Made by a program: the position numbers and the translations under genes. From Rhinopithecus roxellana (lineage: Eukaryota; Chordata; Mammalia; Primates; Cercopithecidae): a DNA stretch of 64,000 nucleotides. Each line of letters starts with the position of its first letter. Within the stretch, counting starts at the first letter, position 1. Under the pieces are notes generated by a model. That model ran no database searches. It saw nothing but the letters and a program-made list of their open reading frames with translations, and was not told the origin of the DNA. The DNA lies in the NCBI RefSeq assembly GCF_007565055.1, contig NC_044566.1, positions 60,557,332 through 60,621,331 of the forward strand, written 5' to 3'. Shown in pieces: positions 44,090-56,020 of the stretch.

Positions 44090-45747
44090 GAGGTCTTGAT
44101 GCTGTGCACTAGGCTAGGTTCACCTGTCAGTAAGTGTCTCACCAAGTGTGACTGACATGTACTTTTTAATACTTCCAATCTCTACTTACACACCAGCCCT
44201 GCCCACCAGCATCTGGTGCACAGCAGAGGACATGTGGGTATTTAATAAACACAGGCTGATGCATGGATTGCTGGCCTCTGGGACCCACAGGAAGGTGTGG
44301 GTATCATTTTCTTCTCACTTTTCATGCATATAAAAATGACCCAGAGGTTCTTAAACTAGGTTTCTGTGATGATCTCATGAAGGATGATGCTATAGAACAT
44401 TATGGGAATCAAAAGGCCCTCCATGTCAATTGTCTTTGTAGGTCTACAGTTTTTCATCTGTAAAATGAGTGCACTGAACTTGATGTTCTCTATGATTTCT
44501 TTCAGATCCACAATTCATTGATTCTTTGGTTCTCCACTGTGCTCACTGCCAAGTGAGTTATTCTCTTGTCTAAGTTCTTCAACAGCATAACCACCATGCA
44601 CTTTTTGAAGCTTAATCTATAAACAAAAAATAGTAAATCCCCAAGAATCAAAGGCATATCTTACATAAGATTAATAATTAGGAGGGAAAATAAGAAGGAA
44701 ACTTTTGAGGAAATGCCATAGGTTTTCCAAGATGCCCTGTCATGGATTAAAACAACAATGACAACAAACTGAAATAACTCATTGATGTCCAGGTTTGGCA
44801 AGATGCAAGCTTGAAGAATCTATGTGACTTAAAAAAAAAAAAAAAAAAAATGTAATTCTATTTGTCTGATAATTGAAATATTTTAAAAGTGGAGTATACA
44901 TCTCATCTAATCATATTCCTTAAAAGCTGACTAGGGAAATGTTGCCACTGGGATGAAATTCATGGCATTTCCAATTTTATAACTTTTATATAAAGTCCTA
45001 AACTATACCATAGTTCTATTATGTAACATTTAAATAGATGTTATGTGCCACTCCATTCAACAACGAGTAACATGCAGCAATGTGGCACACTGAGATTAGA
45101 ATTGTAGAGTGCAGGAGATTAGGGCTTCATAAACATTCTGGTTCGGGAATGGAGCAAAATTCTAGTCAGCTGGTTAATGTGCACTTTGTGTACACCTGTT
45201 ATATATTGATCTATTTTATAGCATTTGTGAATCCCAAACTTCCACATTTAAAAGAAACAAAATCATAAATTGCTGCTCTTCTACAGCTCCTGAAAGAATG
45301 CAGTGAATTTTTGAGCAAAATTTTATCTACTTCTCCACACCGTATTTTCACACATAATGAAAGTAACTCACAATGCTGGACTTCTGTCTGAACATCAAAA
45401 TGGGATATATTGGCATAATGTCTACCTCTGCTGCCCAATTACAACAGAGCTAGATCCTATCTTAATTTTAGAGCAATAAGAGGCAGCCTGCCCTAGGGAG
45501 GCCTTTCAAAGAGAAGTGCAACAGAAAGAGTAGCCAGAGACTCTTACAAGCCTCAATCTCTCTCTGTCCCATTCTCCTCTTCTACCCCAGCCAACATTCC
45601 TGTAAAACCTCCAAAGGCAAGAGTTGGGTAGAGATAGAGTTTGTTGTTGTTTTGGGGGGAGAATGAAACAGAAACTTTTGATTCTTACTATCTCATTTCA
45701 TTCAATCTTCTGTTAACGCACCATTATTTTCAATGTTTGGGAACTTT
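44090..45747. other. No gene seen; A20 run at 44831-44850
   Basis: AT-rich, with only short chance frames. One homopolymer A-run. No repeat recognised. Confidence 0.5.
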
Positions 45748-45761
45748 CAAAGAACCTTTTA

Positions 45762-46078
45762 TTTGATTTTACTCTATTTATTTATTTATTTTTTGAAATG
45801 AAGTCTCTTGCTCTGTCGCCCAGACTGGAGTGCAGTGGCACAGTCTTGGCTCACTGCAACCTCCGCCTCCTGGGTTCAAGCGATTCTCCTGCCTCTGCCT
45901 CTCAAGTAGCTGGGATTACAGGTGCCTGCCTCCACGCCCAGCTAATTTTTGTATTTTTAGCAGAGATAAGGTTTTGCCATGTTTGCCAGGCTGATCTCGA
46001 ATTCCTGACCTCAGGTGATTAGCCCAACTTGGCCTCCCAAAGTGCTGGGATTACATGCATGAGCCACCGTGCCCATCC
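45762..46078 (-). mobile_element. Alu, antisense, with extended tail and perfect 14-bp TSD
   Basis: Target duplication caaagaacctttta at 45748-45761 and 46079-46092. Between the left copy and the Alu body lies tttgattttactcta followed by (ttta)n, so the minus-strand tail has (AAAT)n and then about 15 nt of non-A sequence. Confidence 0.93.
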
Positions 46079-46345
46079 CAAAGAACCTTTTAAAGAAGGA
46101 ACCCTTACTCATCAAATCAGCAGTGACTCCACTCATGCTTCCCTTCCTTTTAACCATCTAGGTGACATTTAAGGAACATCCTCATTTCCCGTAGACAAGC
46201 ACCAAACCCAGTTTCTTATCTGCAGTTTATCAGTTATCTAGCCCTGTGTGTATCAATCAACTTTTCAAAATAAAAACCACTTCACACTTTCCCTGCCGGA
46301 AGACATGTCTGTGGATATAGATGCCACATTATTTTATTTCTGCTG

Positions 46346-46544
46346 TTTTTTTCTCCTCCTCCCTCCTCCTCTTCCTTCTTCCCCTTCTTCCTCCTCTTCC
46401 TCCTTCTTCCTTCCTCTTTTTTCTTTTTCTTTTTCTTTCTCTTTCTCCTTCCTTCCCTTCCCTTTTCTTTCCTTCCTTCCTTCCTTCTCTTTCTCTCTCT
46501 CTCTTCTCCTCCCTCTCCCTCTCCTTCTTCTTCTTCTTTTTCTT
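46346..46544 (+). repeat. 199-nt uninterrupted polypyrimidine tract
   Basis: Only C and T on the plus strand for 199 nt (tcc, ttcc, ttct, tctc units). It can form intramolecular triplex (H-DNA). The long Ser/Phe/Leu frames here are artefacts of composition. Confidence 0.97.
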
Positions 46545-47308
46545 AAGTTCTCTCTGCTCAGCATGTTAGCCAAATTTCTGGCAGGGAGTTTTTTTCCTCT
46601 CCTTCCACCACCCCTAGGGGTGCAGATTTTGAGTTTTCATTCTCAGTGGCCTCTTGAAGGAAATCATTCTTGCCCATTTCCTTTACTCCCACACACCTAT
46701 GTTTGTGCATGTGGGAATGCTTGGTGTGGAAATCAGGAAGTGATTTATTGCCAATAAAATGGCTTCTATCACTACTATAAATAATAACTTAAGCATAGTT
46801 AAGCATATAGTTTTCAGTCACCTACTTTTTGTTGAAGAACTGAACAGCTTGAGTATATTTGAAACAGCGAAGTTCTTTCTAATTTAGCAGAAAATAAGAA
46901 AAAATACAAGGCCATAACTTTGCAGTGTTTATAGTTTTCCAAAACTGCCTTGCCTTTTATTTAAATAATTATGTAGTGATTTGTGGCATCCTTATTACAA
47001 ATAATCACGTTTCGAGAATATCTCTTTTGCGAAGTTTCCAGATTGCTATTCGTTTCATATGGATGTGATTCGGTAACAAAAGAAAATATGTAGCTATAGT
47101 TTACCCTAATTCTGAGTAATGAAGTTTCTGTGTAGCACTCAGTATCACAGATGATATTCACTCTTTTTCATTAAACATTTCTCTATTTTATAATATCACT
47201 TGTATTGTTGAGAGCTTTTATTTTTAAAAACCTTAAAATGTTTCTTATTTATTCAACTTACTCTAATCAGCTCCCTCTAACAGGCACTGTTACCATTTTA
47301 AAAAATTC
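46545..47308. other. No gene seen
   Basis: No coding signal or repeat recognised. Short minus-strand frame 46961-47161 lacks motifs. Confidence 0.5.
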
Positions 47309-48010
47309 ATTGTAGCATGTTCTCACTTACATGTGGGAGCCCCCCAAAAATCTGAACTAATGAAAGTAGAAAGGATTGGGGGTATTAGAGGTTGGGAAGG
47401 GCAAGGGGGAGGGAAGGATGGGGACAGGTTGGTTAACAGATATAAAATTACAGCTAGATAGGAGAAATGAGTTCTGGTTTTCTGTAGCATTGTAGGGTGA
47501 ATGTGGTTAACTATAATTTATTGTATATTGCCATAAAGCCAAGGCCAGGTGCAGTGGCTCACGCTTGTAATCACAGCACTTTGGGAGGCCGAGGTGGGTG
47601 GATCACCTGAGGTCAGAAGGTCGAGACCAGCCTGACCAACATGGTGAACCCCTACCTCTACTAAAAATACAAAAATTACCTGGGCGTGGTGACATGTGCC
47701 TGTAATACCAGCTACTTGAGAGGCAGCGGCAGGAGAATGGCTTGAACTCGGGAGGTGGAGGTTGCAGTGAGACGAGATCACACCATCGCACTCCAGCCTG
47801 AGCGACAAGAATGAAACTCCATTTCAAAAAAAAAAAAAAGCTAGAAGAGAGAATTCTACATGTTTGCAACAACACAGAGAAATGATAAATGTTTGAGGTG
47901 ATGGATATGCTAATTACCCTGATTTGGTGAGTACTCATTGTATATATGTATAGAAATATTACTCTGTAACCCAAAAATATGTACAATTATTATATGTCAA
48001 CTGAAAATAA
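47309..48010 (+). mobile_element. L1MA-type 3' end, split by an Alu
   Basis: It shows catgttctcacttacatgtg, ggttaactataatttattg before the Alu and atgtttgaggtgatggatatg, ctaattaccctgatttgg after it, in the order of an L1MA 3'UTR. Confidence 0.85.
47543..47839 (+). mobile_element. Alu inside the L1MA
   Basis: Complete Alu, ggccaggtgcagtggctcac to an A-tail. Flanks aaagccaag / aaagctaga are a weak target match. Confidence 0.94.
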
Positions 48011-48394
48011 AAGGAAAAAAAAAGATGGTTGAGAGGCACAGAGCGAGTCCTAATGTTTTACCCTATGGTGTGAACAGGATTTAGAACAAAGACCGTAAGA
48101 TGGGTGTGTTTGGAACTCTGCACTGTGCAGTTCTGGGTTTTACAGTTATGAGTGGGGATACAGAGGCACTTTGCATATGATGAAACTCAAATTACAGGTT
48201 CCTCTTTTGCCAGAGAATACACTAAGCTTTGAGGGTGGTAGTGGTTGGGTGGGTGCGTGGAAGGGGACTGGACTGCATGGGGCAGCAACAGAGGCCTGCC
48301 AGACATAGCTGCCTCTTGCTTCTTACACGTGAAACTTAGAATAGTTTACAAATAACTTTGATCTTTGAAGATCTTTTCCACTTTCTTTAAGTCA

Positions 48395-48560
48395 GTAGTT
48401 CTTGACCAGGGGATGGGACAAACATCAGATGAACCTGGGAAAATGTTCACACTGCAGTTAGATGCCTGGCCCAGTGTAGACCTGGTAAATCACATCTCTT
48501 GGCCAGTGCCTGTGGATTTTAGAAAATCTCCTCTAGAAATTCAGATTTGCACAATCATTT
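48395..48560 (+). mobile_element. MER20/MER5-like DNA element fragment
   Basis: It starts agtcagtagttcttgacc (compare cagtggttctcaac of hAT-Charlie TIRs). It continues aatttcag-like ctctagaaattcagatttgc. The pattern is weak and decayed. Confidence 0.45.
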
Positions 48561-49450
48561 GAAAACAAAAGCCCTAAATTGGTAAGTTAATATTCCTTTT
48601 GCTATGCAGGGGCTCCAAGATACTCTCAACAAACCAGAAACTGTTCCTGAGTTGGGACTTGAGGAGGGATATTTGACTTATGACCCTTTCTCACTCAGCT
48701 GTTTTTTAGAGAGTGGAGAACAGACATAAATTACAAAAAGCATACAAACCCCCAACTAAGAAACCCTGATGTGGAGGACACCTAAGGCCCCTCGGACTTT
48801 CCTGTAGGAAAACACATCATTGCCAGTCAGGGATTCTCTACCAGATGGCGTAGTGTCAGTATTGCCATTAGCTGGTGCAACAGGGAAGCTTAAATACTGA
48901 TGTCAATGAAGCAGGAAAACCCAAATTAAAGCATTCTGCTCTCCCAGTAAAAAATTAGATAGGAAATCAGATTACTGTGTATCAGTGTCTTAACAATTGT
49001 TGAGTCCTTGCACTGTGTTTTGCACCCAATATACATATAACAACACAGTTTAGATTTTTGTTGAATAGATGTAGTCTTTCTAAGGTACACCTTTCATTTA
49101 CCCTTCAGCATCTATTTTGATACTTAAAATCTAAAGAGTGTTTCTTGAAATGGTATCTTTCTTGCTTATAAAAATCAGTTACTCTAAAACTTTATTCAGT
49201 ATTAACTATTCATTAAGATGACTTTAGTCTGTCTTAAGTGTCAAGGTGGGAGAGAAGTTATTTGATACCTGAGAGAACACCACCGATTAATCCAGTGACA
49301 AAAATACACATTTTCTTTGTTGTTCCTCCTTCTATGTGCTTTGAACTCCCAGGATGTTCAAGGGTACACTGACAATCAGTTGTTTAACTCAAAAGGATTA
49401 ACACCACTTAGGAAGGAAATTCTAAACATTAAAATCATGACTGAAAAATA
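48561..49450. other. No gene seen
   Basis: Unassigned DNA with a second possible hAT-like end near 48750 (ccaactaagaaaccctgatg). No coding signal. Confidence 0.45.
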
Positions 49451-49463
49451 CTCTGACCATCTT

Positions 49464-49930
49464 TTTTGTTTTTTGTTTTTGAGATGGAGTCTTGCTCTAT
49501 CGCCCAGGCTGGAGTACAGTAGGGCCATCTCAGTTCACTGAAACCTCTGTCTCCTGAGTTCAAGCGATTCTCCTGCCTCAGCCTCTCAAGTAGCTGGGAT
49601 TACAGGTCTGCATCACCATGCCCAGTTTTCTTTGTTTGTTTTGTTTTGTTTTTTGAGATGGAGTTTCGCTCTTGTTGCCCCGGCTAGAGTGCAATGGCGT
49701 GATCTCAGCTCACTGCAACCTCTGCCTCCCGGGTTCAAGGGATTCTCCTGCCTGTCTCCCGAGTAGCTGGGATTACAGGCATGTGCTACCACGAACTGCT
49801 AAGTTTGTATTTTTAGTAGAGAAGGGGTTTCTTCATGTTGGTCAGGCTGGTCTCAAACTCCCGCTCGGGTGATCCGCCCTCCTTGGCCTCCCAAAGTGGT
49901 GAGATTACAGGTGTAAGCCACTGCGTCCAG
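49464..49930 (-). mobile_element. Composite Alu: one right arm plus one full Alu, single TSD
   Basis: On the plus strand an antisense right arm (49480-49630) stops at catgcccagttttc. It is followed directly by the T-tail and complete body of a second antisense Alu. The 13-bp duplication ctctgaccatctt borders the whole composite (49451-49463 and 49931-49943), not the second Alu alone. Confidence 0.9.
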
Positions 49931-49943
49931 CTCTGACCATCTT

Positions 49944-50687
49944 GTAATAAGAGTTTTTACGTTCATGTCACCAAAAACTATCCATTTCACCCCATTTTGT
50001 AAACCTCTATTCCCAAATCCATACTATTCCAGATTATAAAAAAAGATGGACGTATAACAATTAAATACTGAAGCAAAGATTCTTTAGGCAGCTACTTTCC
50101 CCCAAATTATTTGAAACAAAGAACGTTGGGTATGGCCATTTCTTTTGTAACTGGATAATTGGAGGGCCGTTATCCTCCCAAACACTTTTTTTAAAAGCAT
50201 TACTTAGGCAGACAACTGCAAGTGCTTAAAAAGTATTACTGAAGTATATTGAGTAAAAGTATTTTCATAGTCCAGATATGCATATATAATTAGAACATTA
50301 TTTAGGAATGTGAGAGAAAAGTGTGTGGAAGCTCTCAAATCTGTAACTACACATTAACTATAGAGCAACAATGGAAAAGGAACTGCTTTTAGGTTACAGC
50401 TCTTCAAGTCACTTCTTAATATACTTATAAGTCAAGTCTTGAATTCAGAACTCTGTTTTTTTGTTTGTTTTTTTTTTCATGACAGGGAGAAAAACCTGAA
50501 GTTGAGCTATAAATCTAACATTTTCTGCTCATACTGGGCTCACTATCAGTTCCTACATAAAGGTAAAAACAGTTTCCCCTTGTTAATAAATCATGCACGT
50601 AAATAATACAGTATTGGCATTTTTGTTTTCCTTAAAAGTAACCAGGTTACCATTAATAGCCTCACTAAGTTTGTTTTCATCCCCCCC
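49944..50687. other. No gene seen
   Basis: AT-rich DNA left of the EEF1D pseudogene; no coding signal. Confidence 0.5.
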
Positions 50688-51628
50688 TTTTTTTTTTTTT
50701 TTTTTTTTGCCCGTCTCAGTGTTTAATTGTGGCAGGGCCTCACGCACACGTGCATACACACATGCACTCAGGCTTCAGATCTTGTTGAAAGCTGCATGTT
50801 GACACTCTGCACAGGCTCTTCAAACTTGGTGATCTCCTCCTCCCCCAAGTCTGTCTCCACCTTGTCCTCCACCACACACTGAATCTGCAGCTTCCAGAAA
50901 CCGTAGCCCACGGGCACCAGCTGGGAGGCCTCCCACACCAGCCCGTCCAGTTGGATGAAGCGCACACAGGCCTCCAGGTGGGCCACGTCCATCTCATCCT
51001 CCCAAGGCTTGACATTCAGCAGGATGGAGGACCTGGCCACCAGCGCGGGCTTCTTGACCTTCTTCTCTGCGTACTGCTGCAGCCGCTCCTCCCGCAGCTG
51101 TGCTGCCTCACTGTTGCTGCCAAACAGGTCAGTGTCATCGTCCTCGTCATCCTCTGCTGTTGTGGCTGGCTTCTTGGCCGGGGACTCCGCTTGGCGCAGG
51201 GGAGACACGTGCTGGGTCTGCGGGGCTGTGGCCTGGTGGCCGGGCAAGATCTTCTCCAGCACATTCAGCCCGGCCTCTCTGGTTCTCCACTTCCAGACTG
51301 GCGATCCGGACGATGAGCTCACTGTGGTCTCCACTGGGGCCGCCAGATGCCCCAGGGCCTGAGCTTCCGGCCAGGGATTTCCGGATGTTCTCTCTGGCTC
51401 TGACAGTATCACGAGGATCACGCCGGCTCCGTTCTCCTGGCGGGAAGCACCGGCCACAGGCCCGTTCATCTGCTCGTAGAATCTCCTTTCTGCAACGTCA
51501 TGTTTGAACTTATCAAACCAGATCTTCTCCTGTACTAGGAAGTTTGTAGCCATTTTTCTGACGCCAGCCAAGGACGTGGCAACCAGGGAGGAGGAATCTC
51601 GGGACACGGGACGCCTAAGGAAAGGGGG
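50688..51628 (-). pseudogene. EEF1D: EEF1D processed pseudogene
   Basis: Intronless copy of translation elongation factor 1 delta, the guanine-nucleotide exchange subunit of eEF1. The frame starts at 51553-51551 with MATNFLVQEKIWFDKF and keeps FYEQMNGPVAGASRQENGAG. After about residue 47 it shifts frame; part of the leucine-zipper region is deleted (GAGAACCAGAG joins AGGCCGGGCTG) and the frame returns at LNVLEK. It then keeps TQHVSPLRQ, an acidic AEDDEDDDTDLFGS and the exchange domain (KPWEDEMDVAHLEACV, LVPVGYGFWKLQIQCVVED). A small deletion removes an acidic block near SNSEAAQL. A one-base loss near the end moves the last residues out of frame; the ancestral stop lies at 50777-50775. Poly(A) shows as T21 at 50688-50708. 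Borders to 51628 rest on weak tgtttt...cc-like flanks. Confidence 0.94.
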
Positions 51629-51707
51629 TGTTTTTGTCCTTTTTTAGAAAACAAAGCAAAACAAAAACAAAAACTCCATCCTCATTAATAAACTTGTCGA
51701 ATAAATA

Positions 51708-51790
51708 AATGTTACGTATTTATTGTAAGTAAATTTTATGTATTTATTGTAAATAAATTTTATGTATTTATTGTAATAAATAAGTAAACA
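51708..51790. repeat. AT-rich tandem repeat, about 25-bp unit
   Basis: Three near-copies of ttttatgtatttattgtaa(ataaa) in a row. Confidence 0.85.
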
Positions 51791-52489
51791 GGCTATCTCA
51801 GTTTTTGTTACATCAGTATTTTTAAACAGGAAAGGCCATATATATCAAATTTTAAATAAAAATGTGTTGATATTTAAAGGTTTTAAAATTAAATCTATTT
51901 AAGTAAATTACTTAAGTATTATTTTTTTAAAAGTAAATTACTTTCAAGAGGTGGGCTCATTTACAATATTACATATAAGCAGGTTTTTTAAAAAAAATCA
52001 GAAGTTCATTCCAAGATTTTGTTAAAGAAAAGTTGAAGGGCTAAATTTCCAAAAGCAAAGTTTTAAACAAACAACATTAGCTAGAGACATTCAACACAGT
52101 AAAGCTACCAGTAAGTTTATTAAACACAGACATTGATATTTCTAATATTGTACAATTTTCAGAGGCCTCACATGACAAAACCCTTAAGTTTAATGATTCG
52201 CTTTGAGAAAATACATCTATACTGACTACAAAGAAGGGTTTCTATGTCATCCTTTTTAATGAGAAAGTTAAAATTAATGGGTGTTTAGCAGTGTCTCATT
52301 ATATATAATTTACATTAGCGGAGGGTCTGATTAGCAACTTTAGATAACTTTCCAACCATAAAGAGTTGCAAAAGGGTTCCAACTGCATCTACCACCCACA
52401 CATTCAAAGAAAAAGTACTAATTATGAAAAACAAAACCTTTAATGCCACCAAGGAATAAGAATAGTACAGAACCTCATCTGTATATCAT
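51791..52489. other. No gene seen
   Basis: Strongly AT-rich DNA with no coding signal or recognised repeat. Confidence 0.5.
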
Positions 52490-52650
52490 TTTGTAGTTAT
52501 GTATTATCTCATTTGGGTTTAAGACAGCTGGTGAAACTTGTGTTTGCATTCCCATTTCACAGATGAAGAAACAGGTTCTGAGAGGGCCAGTGGCTTATCC
52601 CAGATTACACGTTTAGTAAGATGGGGGATCAGAACTTGAAACCAATTGTG
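52490..52650 (-). mobile_element. MIR SINE, antisense
   Basis: cattcccatttcacagatgaag, aaacaggttctgagagggcc and atcagaacttgaaacc follow the reverse-complement MIR. Confidence 0.75.
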
Positions 52651-53117
52651 AAGCAGATACTGACTTTGTGAAATCCCTGAGTTGAAGTCCTTTCATGAGA
52701 GGAAGAGTTCAAACTCTTGTCTCTGAGGCTCCCTTGACTTTGGCCCTGAGCAAGGCCTGCCTGAGAAGCAGTTATTTAAGGAAGTTGTGTGACCAGATGG
52801 GCAGGGGAGTGGCCAGTGGAGTGGCTGTGACACACTTCTTGCATGTCGTGTCTTCCACCTTGCCTGATGACTTCACCAGCTATTAAGCACTTAACCCTGT
52901 AGTAAGTGCTGTGGGGAATACCACGGTGTAGGAAAACATGGTTCCTGTACTCACAAACTGTAACCACTGAGCCCACTCGCAACCTAAGGCCACTGAACAC
53001 AATCTCAGGAGGCACTCTTTTCACAGCACATGTTTATGGATGCCCTGATCATAAGTTCTGCATGTCTCCTGAAGGCCCCACTGAAATGTCATCAAACATA
53101 CCTGTCTGCAGGCTTCC
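52651..53117. other. No gene seen; possible ancient repeat at 52875-52980
   Basis: The block ttaagcacttaaccctgtag and gtggttcctgtactcac vaguely matches the unnamed ancient family. Small frames on both strands are not supported. Confidence 0.45.
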
Positions 53118-53133
53118 AGAATGATAGAATTCT

Positions 53134-53713
53134 TTTTTTTTATTATTATACTTTAAGTTCTAGGGTACATGTGCACAATGTGCAGGTTTGTTACATATAT
53201 ATACATGTGCCATGTTGGTGTGCTGCACCCATTAAGTCATCATTTACATTAGGTGTATCTCCTAATGCTATCCCTCCCCTCTCCCCCCACCCCATGACAG
53301 GCCCCGATGTGTGATGTTCCCCTTCCTGTGTCCAGGTGTTCTCTTTGTTCAATTCTCACCTATGAGCGAGAACATGTGGTGTTTGGTTTTCTGTCCTTGT
53401 GATAGTTTGCTCAGAATGATGGTTTCCAGCTGCATCCACGTCCCTACAAAGGACATGAACTCATCCTTTTTTATGGCTGCATAGTATTCCATGGTGTATA
53501 TGTGCCACATTTTCTTAATCCAGTCCGTCATTGATGGACATTTGGGTTGGTTCCAAGTCTTTGCTATTGTAAATAGTGCCGCAATAAACATATGTGTGCA
53601 TGTGTCTTTATAGCAGCATGATTTATAATCCTTTGGGTATATACCCAGTAATGGGATGGCTGGGTCAAACGGTATTTCTAGTTCTAGATCCTTGAGGAAT
53701 CGCCACACTGTCT
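53134..53713 (-). mobile_element. 5'-truncated L1 3' end with 16-bp TSD
   Basis: About 580 bp of the L1PA-type ORF2 end and 3'UTR on the minus strand. The open piece 53349-53708 starts MWRFLKDLELEIPFDP and keeps the ORF2 C-terminus up to the stop. Target copies agaatgatagaattct (53118-53133) and agaatgacagaattct (53714-53729) differ once. Confidence 0.95.
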
Positions 53714-53729
53714 AGAATGACAGAATTCT

Positions 53730-54750
53730 AACAGAGAACATAACACTTAACGAGACATGCCAAATCACAGAGTGCCTTCACTGTGCCTCTGATGAGGAAG
53801 CTCTGAGGAGGGAACCCAGACCAGATCCCCATCTCTATAGCTCTTTGACAGAGTCTGTTCACCCGAAGGAAGGCCAGAAAGCATCTAGCCACCATTGTTC
53901 CTATGACTACCTTGTGTTTCCAATAAAAACCTACATGCAGGAAGAAAACAAATACAGCAGTCTAACTTTAGAAATGCTCAAAATCCACTTAACTATAAAA
54001 ATAAAATAATTTTAAGTAAGGTTTTTAGATTGTAGATTTGAGAAAAAAACAACTTGTGTTTGGAATAGAATTTTGACTTAAAAACGAGAAGCAATGTTAG
54101 CCTACAAGCTGGTGTTCCTGCCATGTGAGTCCTGGCTGGGGCCCTCTTCTCCTCTTGGCCACGAACAGACCTCATCACACTTGTCCTCTGACTAAGCAAC
54201 AAGGAAGTACCTGGAACCGCCTGTTTCCTCCAAGCAGATGGTTCCTTGCTTTTCACAACAGATGACTGTAAAATCAGTATGATATTATAAGAACTAGCTG
54301 ATTAAACACCCCAACTTGCTGGCTTAAGAGTGCTGAATGAACAACCCATCACACCTGGTGCCTGAGTCCCCCTTTTTCCAGGTACAGGGTGAGACACTCA
54401 TTTTAATCTGACATGTCTGTGGGCATGGTGTGTGTCAGGACCACTTCTCTCTCTCTCTTTTGCTTCCTTAAACCAAGCCAGGCCCACTGCTGTGAACTCA
54501 GCTGCTGGAGTTCTTTCAGAAGGAGCAAGAAACCAGGCTGCCTGTGTGCTACAGAGGCCTAGACTTTTAAGGCCTGGTCTCTTAAGACCCAAGACCATAG
54601 AACCTCAGCCGAATAACACACACTAACATTCTATTGTTGAGGCTTTTTTAATGGAAGACAAAATGTTAGTTTTTGATGTTTTTATATAAATATGACTTAA
54701 AAATATAATTTGTTTCTTCTTTTGAGATTTGTTGCTGTGACCATGAGGGT
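53730..54750. other. No gene seen in about 1 kb
   Basis: Minus-strand frames of 87 and 66 codons (53993-54256; 54398-54598) show no motif. No repeat recognised. Confidence 0.5.
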
Positions 54751-54754
54751 CATT

Positions 54755-54935
54755 CATTCCTTTACTCTGGAGATATTTATTGAGGTGTGCAATATGCAAG
54801 GTACTCTGCTAGGAAAATTCTTTCCCATCAGCCTAAACCAGAAACTGTCTGGTTTTCTGCTCTCTTTCCAAGGCCTAGAACCGTTCCCAGCATATAGCAG
54901 AATCCTAACAATGAATGAATGAATGACACACTAAG
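54755..54935 (+). mobile_element. Ancient L2/MIR-like repeat fragment
   Basis: tctggagatatttattgagg...gcaaggtactctgctagg and then agaaccgttcccagcatatagcag...aatgaatgaatgac. The end fits an L2-type 3' end with a large central loss. Confidence 0.45.
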
Positions 54936-55469
54936 ATAAGCCATACCTGCATTTTCCCCCCACTAGGAGTTCAGATTGTTATAAAAATCAGTATAAAGAC
55001 CTTTCCCTTTGGCAATCTCTGTTTATCAACTAATTCTTTCTTGGAGCCAGAATCAGATAGGCTCCATGGAGTTGACACAGCTTCACAGCAAATCAGTTAA
55101 TTAACCACTAGATGTTGATAGGACACCTACTTTGTGCAATTCCCCCCTGCTAGACAAATGAGCCACGCAAGGAAGTAACCAAGATAGTCTCTGTTTTCAG
55201 AGAGTTTCCATACAAACATAAAGTTACTATAATGCTGCCCTGAGGCCAAGGAGGTGGCATCAAGGAGAACTAAAGGAGGTCAGAGGAAGATGAAAGCCTA
55301 GGATTTGGCCTTTAACTAGGGGAAGAATGGAAGAAAAGGCCTAACAGAAATGCAGGGTGTGCATGTGTAGTGTGTGTCTGTATGTTGGGAGGTGAGGGAG
55401 AATGCCATGGAGTCTGGGAGATGCCAGAACACACAAGGTACACCAAGAGTTAATTCCATTCAGTGTGAG
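54936..55469. other. No gene seen
   Basis: Unassigned DNA without coding signal. Confidence 0.5.
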
Positions 55470-56020
55470 TTGAGTCAACTGAATAAATATTTATTGAATG
55501 CACACTGTGTGCCTGGCATTGTGATAGGTAAACAACGGTTAACAAGACTGATATGGTTCCTGGGTCACTGGTAAGTGGGAGACACAGAGAAGTAAACAGA
55601 CAATGACAATATAGTGTGATAAGTGCTATGACAGGGAAAAGTACAGGTGTTCTGAGGATGATGTAGAAAGGACCCAACCCAAACACTGGAGTCAAGAAAA
55701 CTTCCTGGAAGAGGGGATCTCAAGCTGACCCCCAAAGCCAAGGTAGAAATTGGTTCAGTGAAACTGTTCAGGTAGAGTAGACAATACTTACCCTAGAATT
55801 GCAAATGTGAAGGACCATGGGGATCTGAAAGTGGCTAAGTTTGTTGGAACACAAGGGGAAGGAGGGCTAGAAAAGAGGCTGGGGATGGAAGCAGTGGCCA
55901 GAATTTGCATCTCTTGTACTTCAAATTAAAGAGTTTGGACTTCATCCTAAGGGCAGTGGCAACCTTGAGGAATTTTATGCAAGAGAATGAAACAAGTGGA
56001 TTTGCATTTTAGGTAACTAT
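55470..56020 (+). mobile_element. Ancient mammalian repeat, best copy of the unnamed family
   Basis: It runs from aatatttattgaatgcacactgtgtgcctggcattg through agtgtgataagtgctatgac, aacttcctggaagagggg and gagtttggacttcatccta to ctgcagtgtgag. It shares order and motifs with copies at 22, 33.8 and 40.4 kb. It is non-coding. Confidence 0.6.

Noticed and set aside
46248..46757. 169-codon Ser/Phe/Leu frame
   Set aside because: It is the translation of the pure polypyrimidine tract.
50768..51607. EEF1D-like frame as a functional gene
   Set aside because: Frameshifts relative to the parent, internal deletions, no introns and a poly(A) trace show a processed pseudogene.
53349..53708. 119-codon frame as a separate gene
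   Set aside because: It is the ORF2 C-terminus of a 5'-truncated L1 with its own target duplication.
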